A DNA stretch of 64,000 nt from Capsicum annuum. Its lineage: Eukaryota > Streptophyta > Magnoliopsida > Solanales > Solanaceae. Numbering within the stretch: the first letter of the stretch is position 1; the number at the start of each line of letters is the position of its first letter. A program made the translations under genes and the position numbers. The stretch spans positions 52,094,916 to 52,158,915 of the forward strand of contig NC_061115.1 of assembly GCF_002878395.1 (NCBI RefSeq). The letters run 5' to 3'. The notes below the pieces were generated by a model that saw only the letters and a program-made list of their open reading frames with translations, did no database searches and was not told the origin of the DNA. Below are positions 37,376-51,013 of this stretch, in pieces.

Positions 37376-37965
37376 TTCAAATTTGAATTTTTGGAATTTG
37401 AATTTTCGATTTGTGTTGATTGGTTGTGGGTTTGGGTTTATTTATTTTAAATAAATCCAATCAATTTAGGATTTAGTCATCTCATTAAATTTTTGGACCA
37501 ATTAAAAAAATAATTGGCCAATTGCATCGCAATTATGGTCAATTAGATTTCAATTATGGCTAAGTTTATTAGATTGGCTAAATTAAATTGAAATTCGATA
37601 CGAATTAAAATCTCATTTAATTCCAGGCTTCTTGATTTAATAAAATTAAATAGATATTTTCTCCAAATAAATTATTTCTAGAATGAATCATATTTAAATG
37701 AAGATTTTAATCATATAAATTTATTTTCTAGACAAGCCTTGATTAAAATATGATATTCCGTAAAGTAAATATTTAAGTAATGAAATTATACAACCTCGTA
37801 TTTACGAATATGAAAATATATAATCATTGCTTAAAATAAAAAGACTACCAAGATAAATACTTTGAAAAACTTTAATCGGAATAAAATAAATATTATAAAT
37901 TTATTTGAAAATGAAGAAACTTAGAATTAAAGTTAGTTGTGGAAGGCAAAAATTAGGTGTCTACA

Positions 37966-37983
37966 ACTGCCCCCTCTCTTTGG
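37966..37983 (-). other. I2 polypurine tract
   Basis: The complement ccaaagagagggggcagt abuts the LTR end at 37965. Confidence 0.82.
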
Positions 37984-38937
37984 GTAGGGTGGATGCAAGT
38001 AACCCTGGGCAAAGGGAGTTTGACGTTTCTAATTTTTGTATGACCACAAATTTATTTTTCAAATGGAGTTGGTTTTTGTACGAACTTTGTTGAGTTATGT
38101 CCGGACCATGGTATCAAGTTTTCTACATATCTCAGGTTATATGAAAATTCAGGCCACTTGTATTTCATAATGCTTGATTTTTAAGCACGATATTCATGAA
38201 AATCACAAGTTACTCCAGTTTTTGATAAAAACAAAAAGCTGAGGAATAAGGGGATTCAGTGGAGGTTGAAATGTAGTCAAGTTTCCCACATGGAGCCCAA
38301 CCTATATATCCCCGATTATCAAGGAATCAGACTTCTTGTAGTTTGACTAGATCGGTAGAAAATATCATATTTTATTTTAGACAATCTTTGGCTCGGGATA
38401 AGTGATAAGTTGATTGGGTTTTGAAAACGAGGCTTGTAACCTCTTAACCATAAATATGGAGCTCTTCACATCAATAGGTAAGAATTTACCTTGCATAATT
38501 TCCACAGCTCCATGTGTCCTATCAGTCGAATTTGAAGGAAAGATAAGTTTATCCTCAGAATGAGCATAGAAATATCCCAAAAGTGAATTTGAATCTTAAA
38601 TATCCCTAAGTACCCACACGCCTTCTAATAGGGGTATGGTTTGAGGGTAGTGGAAATCATTCTTCAACTCACGTCCAAAGAGTTTGGCGTCCCTCTTTAG
38701 ACTATGTCCCATTTTGTTGCTAAGAAAAAGTTCCACGTTGTGTTGTGTCCTTTATGGAGTCGTCTGCACCTGTGGTTTTGATTTGAGATTTCATCCTTTT
38801 GAATGCTCTCTACAACATCTAAAACAAAATAATTAGTTGTAAATATAGCATTACACTAACTTAAATTGGCGAAAACCCATTTGAACATATTTTTCTGAGA
38901 TAGTTGATGAAACCAATTTGCATGACTTGTTCTAAAA

Positions 38938-39806
38938 ATATAACGCCACTTTGAATGGAGTGATAAGCCAATATTTACAAGTAAAAAGTGAATGACTTAA
39001 CTTGAATATAACATGTCACTTTTAATGGAGTGATTGTCCAACATGTCTCATTAAAAGGCGGATGACCTATTGGAATATAACATGCCACTTTGAACGGGAT
39101 GACGATCCAACGTGTCTCACTGAAAGGCGGATGACCCATTTTAAATGTAGCATACCGCTTTTAACGGAGTGAATTCGTATCTCAATGAAGGGCGGACAAA
39201 CCATTTTAAATGTAACTTGCCACTTTGAAAGGAGAGATGGAACAACATGTCTTATTGAAATGCGGACGACCCAATTTAAATGTAATATGCAACTTTGAAC
39301 TAAGTGACAGTCTAATATGTCTCATTAAAGGGCGGATGACCGTATTTAAATGTAAGATGGTACTTTGAATAGAGTGACGGTCCAATATGTATAATTGAAT
39401 GGTAGACGACCCAATTTAAATATAATATTCCATATTAAATGGAGTGTTAATCTGATGTGTCTTATTTAAACACGGACAATCCAATTTAAATTTAACACTT
39501 TTAATAGAGTGATGGCCCAACGTGTCTCATTGAAGGTCCAATTTAAATATTTCATGCCACTTTGAACAGAGTGATGGTCCAATGTGTCTCATTGAAGGGT
39601 GGACCACCCAATTTAAATATAACATGCCACTTTGAACAGAGTGACGGTCCAACGTGTCTCTTTGAACGGCAGATGACCCAATTTAAATATAACATGCCAC
39701 TTTGAATAGAGTGATGGTCCAACGTGTCTCTTTGAGGACGGATGACCCAATTTGAATATAACATGCCACTTTGAACGGAGTGACAGTCCAATATTTCTAT
39801 TAATAA
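38938..39806. repeat. Minisatellite block 1 in I2
   Basis: Same ~66-70 bp family as at 26987-27845. Unit order is similar but not identical; for instance the middle units around 39480-39540 are shortened here. Confidence 0.92.
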
Positions 39807-39887
39807 CTTGCACTAAACTTATTAGTATAATATGCAATAAAAGAGCAATCGTGCATACCTTATTTTAGTACGCCACATTGAATTAGC

Positions 39888-40690
39888 TCACTCTCTATAA
39901 TATATTATGTTGAAGGATGTAATGATCTATAACATAATAATATATCACTTTATAGGAGGTTATGGTCCATAACATAATAAGTCACTCTAAGGGAGGTGAC
40001 AAGCCATAATATAATAATATGTCATCCTGAAAGAGGTGACAAACCATAACTTCTTAACGTGTCACTGTTACGGAGGTGACGATCCATAGAATAATAAGAT
40101 ATCACGCTGAAAAAGGTGACGGTCCATAACACAATAAGTCATTCTGAAGGAAGTGACGGTCCATAACATAATAAATGTCACTCTAGAGAAGATGACGATC
40201 CATAACATTATAATATGTCACTCGGAAGAAGTTTACAGTCCATCACTTAATGACGTGTCACTTTGAAAAAGGTGATGATCCATATCATAATAATTTATCA
40301 TTCTAAAGAAGGTGATGGTCCATAACTTAATAATGTGTCACTCTGAAGGAGGTGACGGTCCATAAGTTAATAACGTGTCACTCTAAGGGAGGTGATGATC
40401 CATAATAATAACATGTCACACTGAAGGAGGTGGCGGTCCATAAACTAATAATGTGTCACTCTAAAGGAGGTGACGATACATAACATAATGATATGTCACA
40501 CTGAAGAAGGTGACATTCCATAACATAATAATGTGTCACTCTGAAAGAGGTGACGATCGATGACATAATAATATATCGTGATAAAGGAGGTGATGGTCCA
40601 TAACTTAATAACATGTCACTCTGAAGGAGGTGACGATCCTTAACATAATAATATGTTGTCTCAAATAAAGTGATGGTCCAATGCATCCTC
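39888..40690. repeat. Minisatellite block 2 in I2
   Basis: Same ~40-bp family as at 27925-28760, with partial GGTCC/GATCC alternation and a somewhat shorter array. Confidence 0.92.
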
Positions 40691-43158
40691 TTACAGTATG
40701 AAATACCCAAATATTATAATATATGTCCTTTTGAAGGGTAGATGACCAAAATATAATAAGATATGTCACCTCAAATGGGATAACAATCCAATAAGCCTCT
40801 TGGAGGGTAGAAAACCCTAATATATAAGAAAAATAGAAGTTGATTTATCGAACTTTATCCTTTAAATGAAAAATCCTCAAAAGGACTTATTCACGTCCTG
40901 AGCTTCTGTATTAAATCCTCAAACTTTGAGCAGATTGATTTGTGTTAGTTCGTATAAACGGTCTTGCATACATTAGCTTCATGACTCAAACAACACTCAT
41001 TAATAATATAACAATTTATTACAACTAAGTAAAGAGTGCAACAGAAGATAAAGTTGTTTTGACACATTATGATTTAGAGATAGTGTTTTGAGTGATATCT
41101 TTATATCTAAATCATTTTCCTCGATCATTTCCCTACAAAATTAGAGAAAGTATTAGAGATCAAAAAGAAGTAATAGAAACTTAAATCAAGAGAAAAAGGG
41201 AGAAGAGAAGTTGTCTGGATAATTATGGCAAGGCTATAGTTGATCTAGTAATGCCATTCATCAAGCTTACCATTGTCAACATTGTGATTTCATTGTTCCT
41301 GCATCCAAAAAAAATTATTAGTTTTGAGAGGCTTAATGTGTTGGTTTTTCCTTGCCCTCCAGATGCTCCTTGTTAATCATCAATTTGTAGGGTTGAAGTG
41401 CAGTCTTTGTGGAATTTTTGAGGATCTCCCTAAAAAATTCTACCCCAGTTTAGAAACTCTCAAATTTTTTTATAACTTATGACTTCATTTAGTATGAAAT
41501 TTTTTAGATCTTCATAAAAATTCTGCCCCAGTCTAGAATGCAAAATACTTGAGTCCTTTGAGCTGTAGCTATCTTGAAATTTTAGAACTTCTCAAAATTA
41601 AGCACCGATTAAGCTTCAGCAACGTCTGATGTTTAATTATATAGAAAATGTCAAGTTCTTGTGAAATTTTTGAGACCTTCTCGCAAATATTTGCCCCAGT
41701 TACACGCTTCAGTTCTATCTCCATGTAACATGAAAAAAAATCCTCCTAAACAAAATCTTGTGGAGAATATGATCGAGCTAGTATGGTGCTCACATATTCC
41801 ATTAAAGGTAGGAATCATACCAAATGTTGTTCCACCATAAGACACGAAAATAAATTTTTTAAGGGATTGATCGAAGCCGACATAGGCCACCTACATGTTC
41901 TATTCTGGGAAATTCAGGTCAAACATAGTTCGTATAACTAAAAGAAATATTTAATATTGTTGATAACGTGACCAAAACTAATAGAGGCTGCCTATGTATT
42001 CCACTAGGAAAATCAGGTCGAACGTAATTCATTACCTAAAAGGAGCGATTACGTATTATTACAAGAAAATAAAATGCCAACTTCAACATACAAGATAGAA
42101 GGATGTCAAAAGTATGCCTTTGAGAAAGCTTCATTCTTTTCCTCGACTGATAATGCCAATGAGTACTTTGCTTTTAGTCTTTCTGAAGAAAGAAAGTTTG
42201 ATTACCAACACAAATTAACCTCTGTCTAAAAGAAAAGAAAAAACACTCAAAGAGTAAATTGTTAGTTCATAAACTGTAATAACTGACCAAAGTAATATAT
42301 AATACAAATTAAGCAGACATAGTCAAAGAGAAATAATAAATCACTTTCGCACATAAATAATTTTTAACGCATCCTAACATACTTGGGATCTTTTAAGCCA
42401 AAGGTAAGCATAACGTTTGAAGGATATATATGTCATTTGTATGACATTCCACTGCCCCCAAAATATTATACAAACTTCATTAATAAATTAAGTGGGGATA
42501 CAAACTGAGGGAAAAGGGAAATACATGATATCAATCCTACGCAGGGGACAAATCTAAACTAAGCCTCCTTGGAAGCCCTTAGATATGTAAACTTCTTGAA
42601 ACATATGCATATCTTTTCGATAAATACCTTATTTTGATTAAACAAACTATCTAAATAAAACCTCAAAACCAAGGGGTAATGGTCCGTACAATTCAGCATT
42701 ATATCCTTCAATTTTACATATAAAGAATGATCATCTATTATGACTCGTGGTCAAATTGATGTAAGGTAGGTTTTCTAGTGAGTCCAATGCCCCCCTCGGG
42801 TGTTGGGTCGTCCAAGGCTCATACCTAAAAAAAGAGACTTGGTTTTGCTCTATCCTAGGTTTCTTGAATGAGCTTCGACCAGGTTCCCAAGTGGAGAACT
42901 TGCATTTTGAAATAAAAACAGTCATTGAACGCCTAACATGTCAATAAACCATTATATTTATTTCACTTTATTTGGAATTTAACAATAAGGACATCCAAGA
43001 AATCCAAAATTAGTTTAACAATCAAAATGTGGAATTATGACATGAATGCAACAGTTAGTAATTGCAATAATTTAAGCACATAAGCACAAACACAGATTAA
43101 ACACTACAATAGTTAGTCGAAGAATCTAATCCAAATATTTGGTTAGAACCTAGCTTAT

Positions 43159-43177
43159 GTCCCAAGCAAAGTTGCCA
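43159..43177 (-). other. I2 primer-binding site
   Basis: The complement reads tggcaactttgcttgggac, 9 bases inside the LTR edge at 43187. It resembles the tggcgactctgctgggga class of sites used by Tat/Ogre-type elements. Confidence 0.65.
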
Positions 43178-45109
43178 TTCCTGTTTTGTCCATTTTTTAA
43201 TTCGAAGGGTTGGAAAATATTATTTTTTAACTTTTTAAACTATTTCAAAAACTTAAAGAAAGGTTTGAAACAATTTAAGAAATTTTAGAGTCGCCACTAG
43301 ATTTTTGAGAAAATATCAATAAAAAACAAAAAAATATAAAAGATTCAAAACAGAAAAAACCTTTTAAGTTTAGAGATTCCGAGTAAGTGGTTCCTATTAA
43401 TACTCTTGAAAGTTTGTTAAGCCACCAACAATATCCTCTAACTTGCGGTTATCCGGACTAAGGAAAAAATTATTTTCAAGATTTGCGCAAAATAATTTTT
43501 TATGACTTATCGGAAAATTTTAAATAAGTCTAACAAAACTAAAAATAATTAGCATATAAATGGGAAATGGGGAGACTAAAAGACTGAGGCTATTAGTCCC
43601 AAATACATAAACCCTGTCCAAAGCTAATTTGGGCTTTTGGCCCATCTTCACCTGTCCTAATCTAAATATTTCGGCTTTTGGCCCATAACCTATCCTAAGC
43701 TAGTTTTTAGACCTTTGAGGCCCAAAATCTGCTTCATTTGTATTAAATTACAACTTTGGCTTCAAGGACCAAATGAGTAAACAAATAGATAAATAAATAA
43801 ATAAAGAAATAAAGAATAAAATAATAATAAAAATTGAGACTTTTCAAGTCTTTTAGCAACCTCATCAATAGGTTTTGACCCATTTTCCTTCTTATTCCAT
43901 CTTTTTGCACCCGCACTTCATATAATCAACTTTGGGTTTAAACGATGGACTTGACTAAGAGAAGTGAGCCTCATTGGCCCATTACAAAATCCAAAAGGAA
44001 AGGAGTCCATTTGGACTCCAAAATAGATTCATGCAAAGAAAAAGATGAAAGAAAAATAATTAATATGTTTTCGAAAATTCTACACTTAATAGATAAATGA
44101 TGAGATGGAAAAATAGTCTTCTCAAGTATAAATAAATATTATACTATGATATCAAAAACATATCAAATTTTCCAAACAAAACAAAATTAACCTATTTCTC
44201 AAACAATCTTACAAAAAAATCGACCCTAGCACAATATAATCTACTAATCCTTGAAAATAAGACATTGACCCACATGTATAGTTGCTTAAAATTGAACAAA
44301 TATTTCCTATAGATTAACACATATTTTTCCCAAATACTATGATATGATATAGTCTAACACATGTTTTATTAAAGAAAAGAAAAGGGGAATCAGCATAAGA
44401 TGAGAAAATCTTTTAGTGACTTCTCAAATATGAACTACAAGACATACTAATGCAACAATATTTTTTCAATATCGAATGGAGCCAATCAACATATTTGAAG
44501 AAAAATTCATGGTAGTATGTGAATAACAATGGGATGTCTAAATGCACAAAAATACTTCAAGAAATAAATCAATAAGCAAGGTGAAGAAAATAACATATAT
44601 CAAACATGTTTGAAAAATTATATTCAAAGACAAGATAGGAAAAATGGTAAATGATTAATTCTAAAAAAAATGTCCAATTATGCTAACTCCTATTTTAGTT
44701 TTACAATATTTCAACAAAATATGTAACCCTAACAACTTTTTAATCTAAAAAAGAGAAAATCAAATAAAGTTTTGACCATGAAAATGAGTAAATCATGACT
44801 GCAAATTTATATCAAAAGAACTTAGCATTTCATTATGGAATATCATCTTGGAGAAAAATAACACTTTAATCAGAAGAATTAAGTATTGATAAAGGAATTA
44901 GATCTTAAAAGTAGCACTTGAATTACAATTTGTACATTTGAATGAGCAACATATCATGTGTATGCAAAAGTGGTTAACTTCAACATTAAGCAATGATTTT
45001 GCAAATTGCTAGGCCACAAACATTACACACTATGATATTCCTTTAAAAAATAATACTAAATTCCTAGATACGAGTAACTCACTACTTCAAATTGAGAAAC
45101 AATTTCACA

Positions 45110-45720
45110 GACCCTTAACAATAGTAACTATTCTTTTTTGACATAAAGGAAAGAACTTTACATGCTAAAAGTGAACATATCCACTAATAATGAATTTAAA
45201 TAAGGCATGAGTACATATTTTAATCAAGCAAAGACCGAAATTTTATCCATCTAATTTATTAAGGCAAAAAAAATAATAGTGATTATTCTTTTTTCGACGT
45301 AAGGGAAACAACTTTACATGCTAAAAGAGAACATATGCATAAATAAGAAATTTAAACAAGACATTAGGACATGTTTTAATCATGCAAAGGTCGAAACCTT
45401 ATCCATCTAATTTTCTAAGGCAAAACAAACAATAGTGTCTATTCTTTTTTGACATAGACAAAACAACTTTACATGGTAAAAACGAGTATATCCATCAATA
45501 ACGAATTTAATCAAGACATAAGTACAGATTTTAATCAAGCAAAGGTCAAAACTTTATCCATCTAATTTATTAAGGAGAAATAGCAATAGTGACTATTCTT
45601 TTTAGACATAAAGTAAACAACTATATAAGCTAAAAGCGAGCATATCCAACAATAACGAATTTAAACAAGGCATGAGTACATATTTTAATCAAGTAAAGGT
45701 CGAAACTTTATCCATCTAGT
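45110..45720. repeat. 155-bp subrepeat, 4 copies (L4)
   Basis: Same unit as in L1. The second copy is the most diverged. Confidence 0.88.
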
Positions 45721-46231
45721 CACAATAATCAAAGAAGAAAGTCAAAGAAATACATTAAACTATCGTTAGCTCATTTTACACAATGAACATAAAAATAGAC
45801 ATAATATTGATATCACAACATCCTACGGCCTTCAAGGCCATCTGCAACAAACAATTCCAGCAAACAAAATTACAATTACGAAACTACAAAGTAAATGAAG
45901 AAGAAAATAATGAAAAAAATAAAAGAGATAGGTGTTTTTACTTTTTTCGGAGCAGCAAAACGGGACTTCAAGCTTTATTCAAAGTCTTGATCACCACCAG
46001 AAATCAATCCTTCGAGAATTCCGATTAGACTGCCGCTTGAAAAATTTTACAAAAAAAGTTAATTCTTTGCACGAAGGTTGTTTCCACTCCTTTGAGACTT
46101 TTCTTCTTCTACAAAAACAGTGGTATTATTTATAGAAAATGATGGGGAAAGAATTCTTTGAATCCATCAATATGGAATAAAGATCTTAGGGATATTTTTA
46201 GAATTTTAAAATTAAGGGTAAAGTTTATTAG

Positions 46232-46400
46232 AGGATAAGGTGGAGTGGAATTGTACAATATAGTACAAGTTTTGAATTTCAAAAATGGAGAAAGGACAAG
46301 GTTGAGGGGGAATGTACAATCTAGTACAAATTTTAAATTTTAAAATGAAAAATGGACAAGGTTGAGGTGGAATTGTACAATCTAGTACAATTTTTGAAAT
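46232..46400. repeat. 60-bp subrepeat, 3 copies (L4)
   Basis: Contracted relative to the five copies in L1-L3. Confidence 0.9.
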
Positions 46401-46960
46401 AAGAATTTGAATTTTCCATTTGGGTTAATTGGTTGTGGGTTTTCGGGTTATTTATCTTAAATAACTCCAATCAATTTATGATTTACTCATTTCATTAAAT
46501 TTTTGGCCAAATTGAAAATCAATTGGTCAATTATATCTCAATTATGGTCAATTAGATTTCTATTATGGCCAAATTTAATATATCGGCTAAATTAAATTGA
46601 AATTAGATATGAATTAATAGATCGATTAATCCCGAGCTTCTTGATTTAATAAAATTAAATAGATATTTTTTCCAAACAAATTATTTTGATAATGAACATA
46701 TTTAAATCAAGATTTTAATCATATAAATTTATTTTAAAGATAAGCCTTGATTAAAATCTGATATTTCGTAAAATGAATATTTATGTAACGAAATTATACA
46801 ACCTCATATATGCGAATACAAAAATATATAATTGTTACTTAAAAGGACATGATTACCCAGATAAATACTTTGGAAAGCTTTTATCCAAAAAAAATAAATA
46901 TTGTAATTTTATTTAAAATCAAAGAAACTCAAAATTAACGTTAGTTGTGGAGGGTAAAAA

Positions 46961-48339
46961 AGATCCTTTTAAACAAAATCTTATGAAGAATATGATCGAG
47001 CTAGTGTGGTGCTCACATATTCCATTAAAGGTAGGAATCATACCAAATGTAGTTCAACCATAAGACGGGAAAATAAATTTTTTAACGGATTGACCGAAGA
47101 TGACATAGGCCACCTACGTATTCCATTCTTAGAAATTCAGGTCAAACGTAGTTTGCATAACTAAAAGTAATATTTAATATTTTTGATAACGTGACCAAAG
47201 TTAATACAGGCCGCCTACGTATTCCATTAGGGAAATCAGGTCGAACGTAGTTCATTACCTAAAAGGAGCGATTACATATGATTTCAAGAAAAGAAAACAA
47301 TAACTTCAGCGTGCAAGTTAGAAGGATTTCAAAAGGGCGCCTTTGAGAAAGTTTCATTCTTCTCCTCGACTAATGATTCCAATGAGTACTTTGCTTTTAG
47401 TCCTTGTGAAGTAAGCAAGTTTGATTACCAACACAAAACGGCCTCTCCCTAAAAGAAAAGAAAAAAAACTCAAAAAGTAAAATGTTAGTTCATAAATTGT
47501 AATAATTGACCAAAGTAATATATTAGACAAATCAATAAAACATAGTCAAAGCAAAATAATGAAGCACTTTAGCTCATAAATAATTTTTAACGCGTCCCAA
47601 CATACTTGGGACCTTTTAAGCCGAAGGTAAGCCTAACGTTTGAGGTATATGTCATTTTTAAGATGTTCCATTGCCCCCAAAATATCATACAAACTTCATT
47701 AATAAATTAAATAGGGATACAAAATAAGAAAAAGGGGAAATACATGATATCAAACCCACACAAGGGAGAAAATATAAACTGGGCCTCCTTGGAAGCCCTT
47801 CGATCTTTAAACTTCTTGAAAAATATGCATATCCTTCCGATGAACACCTTATTTTGATTAAACAAAACTATCTAAATAAAACCTCAAATCCAAGGGACAA
47901 TGGTCTATACAATCCAACATTATATCCTTCAATTTAACACATAAAGAATGATCGTCTGTTATGAATCATGATCAAATAGATGTATGGTAGGTTTTCTAGT
48001 GGGTCCAATACCCCATCAGGTATTGGGTTGTCCTAGGCTCATACCTAAATATAGGGATTTAGTTTTGCTCTATCCTAGGTGTCTTGAATAAGCTTCGGCC
48101 AGGTTCCCAAGTAAACTTGTATTTGGAAATACAAACAACCATTGAACGCCTAATGTGTTAATAAACCATTGTATTTCCAACACTTTATTTAAAATTGAAC
48201 AATAGGCCTGGACATCCATGAAATCCCAAAACAGTTTAACAATCAAAATGCAAAATTATGTCATGAATGCAACTGTTAATAATTGCAATAATTTAAACAC
48301 ATAAGCACATAAACAGTTTAAACAATACAATAGCTAGTC
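46961..48339 (-). mobile_element. I3', deleted internal remnant
   Basis: Matches I2 from about 41738 to 43109 only. The 3' half with minisatellites and PPT is missing on one side, and the PBS plus the first ~2.5 kb of LTR on the other. The joins are gggtaaaaaagatcc and gctagtcaataacg. No coding potential. Confidence 0.83.
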
Positions 48340-49631
48340 AATAACGGATTTAAAAAAGACATGAGTACATATTTTTATAAAGTAAAGGTCAAAACTTTAT
48401 TCATCTAATCCTAATAATAAAAGAAGAATGTCAAAGAAACATATTAAACGATTGTTAGCTTATTTTACACAATGAACATGAAAATAGTCATAATATAAAG
48501 AGGAGATGGAGAAGAAAATGATAACAATACTAAAAGGGAAAGGTGTGTTTACCTTTTTTCAGAACATTAAAATGGGACTTCAAGCTTTCTTCGAAGTCTT
48601 GATCACCACCAAAAAGTAATCTTTTGAGAAACTCGATTAGACTTCTGCTTAAAAAAATTTACTAAAAAATCTAACTCTCTGCTCAAAAGTTTTTTCCACT
48701 CCTTTGGGTTTTTTTTCTTCTATCAAAATAGTGATATTATTTTTATGAAATGATGGAGATTTAATTCTTTGAATCCATCAATGTGGGAGAAAGAGCTTAG
48801 GGGTGGTTTTGAAATTTTAAAATTGAGGGTAAGCTTTATTGGAGGATAAGGTGAGATAGAATTGTACAATCTAGTACAAGCTTTAAATTTCAAAAATGGA
48901 AAAAGGACATGGTTGAGAGGGAACTGTACAATCTAGTACAAATTTTTAATTTTAAAAATGGAAATAAAACAAGGTTGAAGGGGAATTGTACAATCTAGTA
49001 CAAATTTGAATTTTAAAATGAAAAATGGACAAGTTTGAGGTGGAATTTTACAATCTAGTACAAATTTTGAATATGAATTTGAATTTTCCATTTGGGTTGA
49101 TAGGTTGTGGATTTTCGGGTTATATGTTTTAAATAACTCCAATCAATTTATGATTTACTCATCTCATTAAATTTTTGGACAAATTGAAAATCAATTGGTA
49201 AATTCCATCGTAATTATGGTCAATTAGATTTCAATTATGGCCAAATTTAATAGATCGGCTAAATTTAATTGAAATTAGATATGAATTAAGACCTCAATTA
49301 ATCCTGAGCTTCTTGATTTAATAAAATTAAATAGATATTTTATCCAAACAAATTATTTTGATAATGAACATATTTAAATCAAGATTTTAATAATATAAAA
49401 TTATTTTCAAGATAAACCTTGATTAAGATCTAATATTTTGTAAAATAAATATTTAAGTAACGAAATTATACAACCTCATATATACAAATACGAAAATATA
49501 TAATCGATACTTAAATTGACAAGATTACCCAGATAAATACTTTGTAAAGCTTTTATCAAAAAAAAAATAAATATTATAATTTTATTTAAAATCAAAGAAA
49601 CTCAGAATTAAAGCTAGTTGTGCAGGCCAAA
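48340..49631 (-). repeat. L5', partial array LTR
   Basis: Corresponds to the last ~1.3 kb of L4 (from about 45650), with one remaining 155-bp unit and four 60-bp units (48845-49070). It ends at the same truncated point as L4. Confidence 0.83.
48845..49070. repeat. 60-bp subrepeat, 4 copies (L5')
   Basis: Same unit family as in L1; the last copy reads tggaattttacaatctagta. Confidence 0.88.
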
Positions 49632-51013
49632 AAAGATCCTCTTAAACAAAATCTTATGAAGAATATGATCGATCTAGTGTGGTGCTCACATATTCCATTA
49701 AAAGTAGGAATTATACCAAATGTAGTTCAACCATAAGACGAGAAAATAAATTTTCTAACAGATTGACCAAAGCCGACATAGGCCACTTATGTATTTCATT
49801 CTTGGAAATTCAGGTCAAATGTGGTTTGTATAACTAAAAGTAATATTTAATATTTTTGATAACGTGACCAAAGTCAATGCAGGCCGCCTACGTATTCCAC
49901 TAGAGAAATCAGGTCGAACATAGTTCATTACCTAAAAGGAGCGATTACATATGATTACAAGAAAAGAAAACAATTTCATCATCACGCAAGATAGATGGAT
50001 TTCAAAAGTGCACCTTTGAGAAAGCTTCATTCTTCTCCTCGACTTATGATGCCAATGAGTACTTTGCTTTTAGTCTTTGTAAAGCAAGCAAGTTTGATTA
50101 CTAACACAAACGGTCTCTATCTAAAAGAAAAGAAAAAACACTCAAAAAGTAAAATGTTAGTTCATAAATTATAATAATTGACCAAAGTAATATATGAGAC
50201 AAATCAAATAAACATAGTCAAAGAAAAATAATGAAGCACTTTAGCACATAAATAATTTTTAACGCGTCCTAACATACTTGGGACCTTTTAAGCCAAAGGT
50301 AAGCCTAACGTTTGAGGTATATGTCATTTGTAAGACGTTCCATTGCCCCCAAAATATCATACAAACTTCATTAATAAATTAAATGGGGATACAAAATTAA
50401 AAAAAAAGGGAAATACATGATATTAATCCCACACAGGGGAGCAAATCTAAACTAAGCCTCCTTGGAAGCCTTCGATCTTTAAACTTCTTGAAACATATCC
50501 ATATCCTTTCGATGAACACCTTATTTTGATTAAACAAAACTATCTAAATAAAACCTCAAACCTAAAGGACAATGGTTTGTACAATCCAACATTATATCCT
50601 TCAATTTAACACATAAAGAATGATCATCTGTTATGACTCATGATCAAATAGATGTATGGAAGGTTTTCTAGTAGGTCTAATACCCCCTCAGGTATTGGTT
50701 CATCCTAGTCTCATGCCTAAAAAGAGGGATTTGCTTTTGCTCTATCCTAGGTGTCTTGAATTGGCTTCGACCAGGTTCCCAAGTAGACAACTTAGATTTG
50801 GAAATACAAACAACCATTGAATGCCTAATGTGTTAATAAACCATTGTATTTCCAACACTTTATTTAGAATTTAACAATAGGCCTGGACATCCACGTAATC
50901 GTAAAACAGTTTAACAATCAAAATGCAGAATTACTCTATGATGCAACAGTTAATAATTGCAATAATTTAAGCACATAAGCACATAAATAGTTTAAACACT
51001 ACAATAGTTAGTC
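49632..51013 (-). mobile_element. I4', second copy of the deleted internal remnant
   Basis: Collinear with I3' and bounded by the same two deletion joins (gccaaaaaagatcc and gttagtcaataacg). I3'+L5' and I4'+L6' are therefore two tandem copies of one 2.67-kb derivative. Confidence 0.83.

Larger units (their letters stand above)
31299..37965 (-). repeat. Array LTR copy L3, interrupted by S1
   Basis: Starts tgcctattttttaatt and ends ttaggtgtctaca, with full LTR edges next to PBS and PPT. About 4.0 kb after removing S1 (32705-35379). It includes a TAAA microsatellite at about 31957-32010, four 155-bp units and five 60-bp units. It is shared between I1 and I2, being the 5' LTR of one unit and the 3' LTR of the next. 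Confidence 0.85.
37966..43186 (-). mobile_element. Array internal region I2 (non-coding)
   Basis: 5.2 kb, collinear with I1 from PPT (37966-37983) to PBS (43159-43177). It has both minisatellites and no recognisable protein domain. Stops differ from those of I1, indicating no selection on any frame. Confidence 0.83.
43187..46960 (-). repeat. Array LTR copy L4
   Basis: Starts tgtccattttttaattcg and runs 3.77 kb to gttgtggagggtaaaaa, where the last ~14 bp of LTR and the PPT are lost at a deletion junction. It has four 155-bp units (45110-45720) and only three 60-bp units (46232-46400). Confidence 0.83.

Noticed and set aside
41651..41890. 79-codon minus-strand frame in I2
   Set aside because: The corresponding stretch of I1 carries stops, so it is not conserved even though it lies on the element strand.
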